From an uncultured Acetatifactor sp. (GTDB lineage Bacteria; Bacillota; Clostridia; Lachnospirales; Lachnospiraceae), in the NCBI GenBank assembly GCA_910583845.1, contig CAJUAB010000034.1:1-33583 (forward strand): DNA of 33,583 nucleotides, given 5' to 3'. This document shows positions 30,933 through 33,583 of the stretch, piece by piece. A program made the position numbers and the translations under genes. How positions within the stretch are numbered: position 1 is the first letter of the stretch; every line of letters begins with the position of its first letter. The notes beneath the pieces were generated by a model. It made no database searches. It worked only from the letters and a program-made list of their open reading frames with translations, and was not told the origin of the DNA.

Positions 30933-31097
30933 TTATACCAGCTTGGCCGGGTTGCTCTGGTTCCCGGAAGATCCTGTTTTCTGCGAAAGACAATGAATCC
31001 AACCTTTTATATAAAAGTACTCTTCTGGATGTCGTGTCCGGATCTCGTCCAACTTCAGTGCAGTATCTTTTATATCTTCTGCTTTTTGTATATTCAC
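30933..31097 (-). CDS. First gene of early operon, small repressor-partner protein (54 aa)
   Basis: GTG 31097 is chosen because GGAGGG lies 6 nt before it; an open frame extends upstream but runs through the divergent promoter region. The 54 residues (NIQKAEDIKDTALKLDEIRT, then RHPEEYFYIKGWIHCLSQK) are mostly helical. The EEYFYIKGWIHCL pattern is typical of small proteins encoded opposite Cro/CI genes in clostridial phages. The gene at 31635-31826 has a parallel pattern (EKKELSGMMRGMKAM) and sits opposite the second repressor in the same way. The function is unknown. Confidence 0.7.
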   Translation of the reverse strand: MNIQKAEDIKDTALKLDEIRTRHPEEYFYIKGWIHCLSQKTGSSGNQSNPAKLV

Positions 31098-31131
31098 CTG
31101 TATCCCTCCTTCCCTCGCTTTCGTTGAAATC

Positions 31132-31160
31132 AATATATCATTCTTTGAAAGCATTGTCAA
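31132..31160 (-). promoter_or_regulatory. Early promoter (minus strand)
   Basis: TTGACA (31160-31155), 17-bp spacer, TATATT (31137-31132): a near-consensus sigmaA promoter driving the early operon. A CTTTGAAAGC operator-like repeat (31143-31152) lies within the spacer. Confidence 0.8.
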
Positions 31161-31205
31161 TATTTTTTTGTTTACTTTGAAAGCGAATTGTGTTATAGTG
31201 CTTTC
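31143..31205. promoter_or_regulatory. Operator repeats of switch B
   Basis: CTTTGAAAGC occurs at 31143-31152 and 31175-31184, and its inverse GCTTTC at 31200-31205 (also at 31117-31122). The copies overlap both divergent promoters, so one repressor could control both directions. Confidence 0.6.
31171..31199 (+). promoter_or_regulatory. Repressor promoter (plus strand)
   Basis: TTTACT (31171-31176), 17-bp spacer, TATAGT (31194-31199), about 20 bp before the repressor start. Operator copy 2 lies inside the spacer, fitting autoregulation. Confidence 0.65.
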
Positions 31206-31220
31206 ATGGAGGTAAAAACT

Positions 31221-31565
31221 ATGGATATTCATGAACGTTTGAAACAATTAAGGAATGAATTAAAACTTTCCACCCGTGCCTTTGGCGCTGCCATTAACAT
31301 GTCAGGCGGTGCAATCACAAATATGGAAAAAGGCACCCGCAATATCACCGAGCGCACTATTCGTGATATATGCCGTGAGTACAATGTTAATTTTGATTGG
31401 CTCACCAATGGCATTGACCCTATGTTTACAGATGTAACCAGTGAGTTAGATATTGATGATGAAGTGAGACTACTTGCACATCAATATAGTCTCCTTAATG
31501 ATTCAGACCGTGAGTTAGTAAAAAAGATGATTGATTCACTGGCCGAAAAAACTAATTCGCCTTAA
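31221..31565 (+). CDS. Cro/CI-family repressor B
   Basis: A 114-residue repressor from ATG 31221, after GGAGGT; an open frame runs further upstream through the promoter but is not used. The N-terminal HTH is RLKQLRNELKLSTRAFGAAI with NMSGGAITNMEKGTRNITER, followed by REYNVNFDWLTNGIDPMFTD, a family-typical linker. A short acidic helical tail (LLNDSDRELVKKMIDSLAEK) probably dimerises. There is no peptidase S24 domain, so induction would not be by RecA-driven self-cleavage. It likely represses the early operon. Confidence 0.9.
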   Translation: MDIHERLKQLRNELKLSTRAFGAAINMSGGAITNMEKGTRNITERTIRDICREYNVNFDWLTNGIDPMFTDVTSELDIDDEVRLLAHQYSLLNDSDRELVKKMIDSLAEKTNSP

Positions 31566-31576
31566 TGGTAAAAATC

Positions 31577-31598
31577 AAGGGAGGTCAGCCTCCCTTTC
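31577..31598. terminator. Terminator after repressor B
   Basis: AAGGGAGG pairs with CCTCCCTT over a TCAG loop, followed by TCGTTCT. It lies between the convergent repressor B and the gene at 31635-31826. Confidence 0.65.
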
Positions 31599-31634
31599 GT
31601 TCTACACAATCCTTTAATTCCCTCTCGCCTCCCC

Positions 31635-31826
31635 TCATCCCACCAATTTTTGAGCGCTACCTGCCATGATCTCTTTCATGGCTTTCATCCCACGCATCAT
31701 GCCGCTAAGTTCCTTTTTCTCATCGTGATTCAATAGCATTACCAATTCGAGAAATTCCTTTGCATCGTCAATTTGACTGCACTGGATGGTGATGGGGGAT
31801 TCCTTTACAAGTTTTCTTTCTCCCAT
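31635..31826 (-). CDS. Small repressor-partner protein of switch A (63 aa)
   Basis: 63 residues from ATG 31826 (GGAGGAAAGCGAAT upstream). The protein, MGERKLVKESPITIQCSQID, then DAKEFLELVMLLNHDEKKEL and SGMMRGMKAMKEIMAGSAQK, is helical. It parallels the 54-residue gene opposite repressor B: a short helical protein with an acidic-(L/Y)-G-(M/W) core. It has its own strong promoter with an operator repeat at the start point. The function is unknown; an antirepressor or induction factor is possible. Confidence 0.7.
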   Translation of the reverse strand: MGERKLVKESPITIQCSQIDDAKEFLELVMLLNHDEKKELSGMMRGMKAMKEIMAGSAQKLVG

Positions 31827-31852
31827 ATTCGCTTTCCTCCTTCCTTGTGTCC

Positions 31853-31916
31853 CTTCTAGTTACAATATAGTCTATTAAATATATCTTGTCAACCCTCTTT
31901 TGTCTCTTCTAGTTAC
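31853..31916. promoter_or_regulatory. Operator repeats of switch A
   Basis: CTTCTAGTTAC occurs twice in the same orientation (31853-31863 and 31906-31916), 53 bp apart, flanking the promoter. The sequence is unrelated to the operators of switch B, so the two repressors probably do not cross-regulate. Confidence 0.65.
31864..31892 (-). promoter_or_regulatory. Strong divergent promoter of switch A
   Basis: On minus, TTGACA (31892-31887), 17-bp spacer, TATATT (31869-31864). The repeat CTTCTAGTTAC (31853-31863) sits at the predicted start point. Confidence 0.78.
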
Positions 31917-31923
31917 TTTTTTA

Positions 31924-31952
31924 TTGATTTTATTATTTAAATATGGTATCCT
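31924..31952 (+). promoter_or_regulatory. Weak promoter of repressor A
   Basis: TTGATT (31924-31929), 17-bp spacer, TATCCT (31947-31952), with the second operator copy immediately upstream. Confidence 0.4.
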
Positions 31953-31975
31953 CTACCTTATAGGAGGTGATGCAA

Positions 31976-32335
31976 TTGACAGAAGGAGAACGCCTGAAAG
32001 AAATAAGAAAACAAAATGGTCTCACCTTGGAGGCATTTGGTGCTAGGTTAGGGGTTGGCAAGCAGGCTATATCTAAGCTGGAAAAAAATGAAAACAAAAT
32101 AACTTCACAAATGAAAAAACTCATTTGCCGGGAGTTTAACGTAAATTATGACTGGTTGGAATATGGTACTGGCGAAATGTACTCCGATCTACCCAAAACT
32201 ATTCTTGGAGACCTCTGTCTGGCGTACGGATGTGACAAAGAAGATGAAAAGCTGGTTCAGGCCTATCTGGAATCTGACCCCGATATGCGGGCGGTAATTA
32301 AGCAATTTCTCAGAAATCTCTCAAAAAAAATGTAG
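31976..32335 (+). CDS. Cro/CI-family repressor A
   Basis: 119 residues. TTG 31976 is preferred because AGGAGG lies 8 nt upstream; the ATG at 31970 is only 2 nt from it. The HTH is LKEIRKQNGLTLEAFGARLG, then VGKQAISKLEKNENKITSQM, followed by CREFNVNYDWLEYGTGEMYS, closely parallel to repressor B. The tail (EDEKLVQAYLESDPDMRAVI, then KQFLRNLSKK) is a likely dimerisation helix. There is no S24 peptidase domain. The stop lies in the shared terminator hairpin. Confidence 0.9.
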   Translation: MTEGERLKEIRKQNGLTLEAFGARLGVGKQAISKLEKNENKITSQMKKLICREFNVNYDWLEYGTGEMYSDLPKTILGDLCLAYGCDKEDEKLVQAYLESDPDMRAVIKQFLRNLSKKM

Positions 32336-32359
32336 CAGGGGTTTTCTATTCCCCTGCTA
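32333..32359. terminator. Bidirectional terminator between convergent genes
   Basis: TAGCAGGGG pairs with CCCCTGCTA (9 bp, 9-nt loop), then TTTATC on plus. Both flanking genes have their TAG stop codons within the stem. Confidence 0.85.
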
Positions 32360-32482
32360 TTTATCAATTCTATCATAGATATGTAAGTATATAAACAATA
32401 TATGTTCGTATATTTTCTCTAACATTTCTTTACTTGTACATTCGTCTAATAATTTATTTATTTTTTCTCTTAAACCATCCAT
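32357..32482 (-). CDS. Small helical protein (41 aa)
   Basis: From ATG 32482 behind AGAGGGGATAATATT to TAG 32357: MDGLREKINKLLDECTSKEM, then LEKIYEHILFIYLHIYDRID and K. Its (E/K)-x-LL-ECTS-KEML-KIYEHI-FI pattern matches small clostridial proteins found next to HTH regulators and in chromosomes. The function is unknown. The AT-rich codon use differs from the phage structural genes. Confidence 0.65.
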   Translation of the reverse strand: MDGLREKINKLLDECTSKEMLEKIYEHILFIYLHIYDRIDK

Positions 32483-32556
32483 AATATTATCCCCTCTCTC
32501 ATTTGTTATTTAGCAAATTATATCAATAAACATTGAACATTTCAATAAGCACGCAT

Positions 32557-32582
32557 ACGATTTCCAGTATCCTGGAAATCGT
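32557..32582. promoter_or_regulatory. 11-bp palindrome, possible operator or partition site
   Basis: ACGATTTCCAG / CTGGAAATCGT, perfect, around TATC, followed on plus by seven A. Neither strand has a T-tract after the hairpin, so it is not a standard terminator. It lies in the 150-bp gap between two minus-strand genes. Confidence 0.4.
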
Positions 32583-32634
32583 AAAAAAATGCATGAGCTA
32601 CATTGTTTTATGGAACCAAAGATGATATAATATA

Positions 32635-32850
32635 TTATTTATATTCGCTTTCAAACAGGTCCGTTATTCTCATTCCCAGCGCCTTGGCTATCGTCTCCAA
32701 CTGTTTCAGCGATGGAGATACCTTTTCATTTTCAATGTTGTTTAATGTGCTTTTACTGATTCCAGTCAAAGCCTCCAACTGTTTCAACGTTAAATTTTTC
32801 CCATAACGTATTTCTCCAAGTAGTATTTTCATTTTCTTAGTGTTTGCCAC
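32635..32850 (-). CDS. XRE-family HTH regulator
   Basis: 71 residues, predicted to start at GTG 32850 (alternative ATG 32832, MKILLGEIRYGKNLT). The HTH is NLTLKQLEALTGISKSTLNN, then IENEKVSPSLKQLETIAKAL, ending MRITDLFESEYK, the compact SinR/Xre-like form. Ribosome sites before both starts are weak. It could be a host or element regulator at the right margin of the phage region. Confidence 0.85.
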   Translation of the reverse strand: MANTKKMKILLGEIRYGKNLTLKQLEALTGISKSTLNNIENEKVSPSLKQLETIAKALGMRITDLFESEYK

Positions 32851-33219
32851 TTTTCAATCGGCCATACACCAAAGATTTTGTGTGCGGTGCTCTCCTTTCC
32901 AGGATTACCCCTGTATTACATTTTACTTTGACACATGTATCTCCATTTTGTCAAACATAAAATTCTGCAATATATTTTTTGTTACAATATACAAAACATT
33001 TACTATCAATAAAATTGTCTCTATTAAACAGCATTGAGAGTCTAAATCACTGTTTTCCTTATCCCTTAAAATTATTTCTGTCACAGTAAGAATTAAATGC
33101 AAAAAGTCGTAATAAAATGAATTTTGTCTTTATTATTGTTGAATTATGTGGTAAGATATGCTCAATGTGGATTACTTAACAGGTAAGTTCCACTATTTGA
33201 ACAAGAAGAGGAGGATTTT
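32851..33219. other. AT-rich intergenic region
   Basis: No gene is seen in these 369 bp. It contains an inverted repeat TTTGACA (32927-32933) / TGTCAAA (32949-32955) and AT-rich DNA that presumably holds promoters for the genes on both sides. No att-like match to 1100-1187 was found by eye. Confidence 0.5.
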
Positions 33220-33583
33220 ATGGATATCATAATTGCCCTTATCGTTTTAGCAAGTTTTATTTGCATCTGCGTTTTTGCAGTAATTGCTTTAATAAAATTA
33301 TTCTTAAAGCAACCTGCGAAAAAGAATTTCAAGCGAGTGGGACTATCGGCTTTGATTTTCTTGTCAAGTCTGATCGGATTGGGAGTCGTATCAAACGAGA
33401 ATACTTCAAGTGATACTAGATCAGCAAATGTGGCAGTAATCGCTGATGCATCAGACCCAGGATTAGCCACAGCCGATATTCCTGATCAGACCGCAACACC
33501 TACCCCTGATCCCACGGCAGCGCCTACTCCTGATCCCACGGCAGCGCCTACTCCTGATCCCACGGCAGCGCCTACTCCTGATC
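33220..33583 (+). CDS. Membrane protein with Thr/Pro/Asp repeat tail, 3'-truncated by window edge
   Basis: ATG 33220 after AGAGGAGGATTTT; 121 residues are visible. There are two membrane segments, MDIIIALIVLASFICICVFA with VIALIKLF (~1-29) and RVGLSALIFLSSLIGLGVVS (~38-58), then a Ser/Asp/Ala linker and TPDPTAAP repeats encoded by perfect 24-bp units (33499-33583). Similar Pro/Thr-repeat linkers in Lachnospiraceae tether an extracellular domain, which lies beyond the window. It may be host DNA or a lysogenic-conversion gene. Confidence 0.82.
   Translation, partial: MDIIIALIVLASFICICVFAVIALIKLFLKQPAKKNFKRVGLSALIFLSSLIGLGVVSNENTSSDTRSANVAVIADASDPGLATADIPDQTATPTPDPTAAPTPDPTAAPTPDPTAAPTPD

Noticed and set aside
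31097..31247. Upstream extension of the 54-residue early gene on minus
   Set aside because: It would cross the divergent promoter and operators and the repressor start; the GTG at 31097 has a well-placed GGAGGG.

Overview
The window is almost entirely one temperate tailed-phage genome (HK97-type capsid, siphovirus-like long non-contractile tail). It is read mostly on the minus strand and comes from a Firmicutes host, most likely a gut clostridium of the Lachnospiraceae type. Support for this is AGGAGG-type ribosome sites before nearly every gene, sigmaA-like promoters, GTG/TTG starts, and typical clostridial phage families (Gp37-like tail protein, collagen-like fibre with S74 chaperone, holin/amidase_3 pair, P27-type small terminase). 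The host assignment is an inference; no 16S or core host gene is present.

Reading the minus strand from right to left: (1) a lysogeny region at 30.2-32.9 kb with two complete, differently controlled repressor switches in a row. Each has a Cro/CI-type repressor on plus, a divergent small gene on minus, back-to-back promoters and its own operator repeats. (2) An early operon at 30.2-25.0 kb: small genes, an HTH protein, about 330 bp of strongly structured non-coding sequence (best candidate for a new RNA), a PAPS-reductase-like PP-loop protein, a truncated radical SAM gene, a C5 DNA methyltransferase, several unknown small proteins and a HAD phosphatase. (3) A replication and maintenance block at 25.0-20.5 kb: an HUH-type replication protein, ParA, ParB, a VRR-NUC nuclease, a Cys-rich protein and a likely late activator. 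(4) HNH nuclease, terminases, portal, ClpP-type protease, capsid and head-tail connectors at 20.4-13.2 kb. (5) The tail: major tail protein, a -1 frameshifting chaperone pair with a clear C CCA AAC slip site, a tape measure with seven 40-residue repeats, distal tail protein, Gp37-like protein, baseplate/fibre proteins and a collagen-like fibre. (6) Lysis genes at 3.6-1.9 kb, closed by a strong terminator.

The left 1.7 kb is different. It has the 3' end of a second fibre gene on plus whose chaperone domain is a close inverted copy of the phage fibre's, a tRNA-T-arm-like sequence with a terminator and tandem repeats (a possible attachment site), a 55-residue gene and an HTH regulator. The right end begins a membrane protein with a Pro/Thr/Asp repeat tail, cut by the window edge.

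No integrase is present, although the lysogeny module is complete. HUH Rep plus ParA/ParB suggests plasmid-like maintenance, while the possible attachment site suggests integration. The window alone cannot decide between the two.
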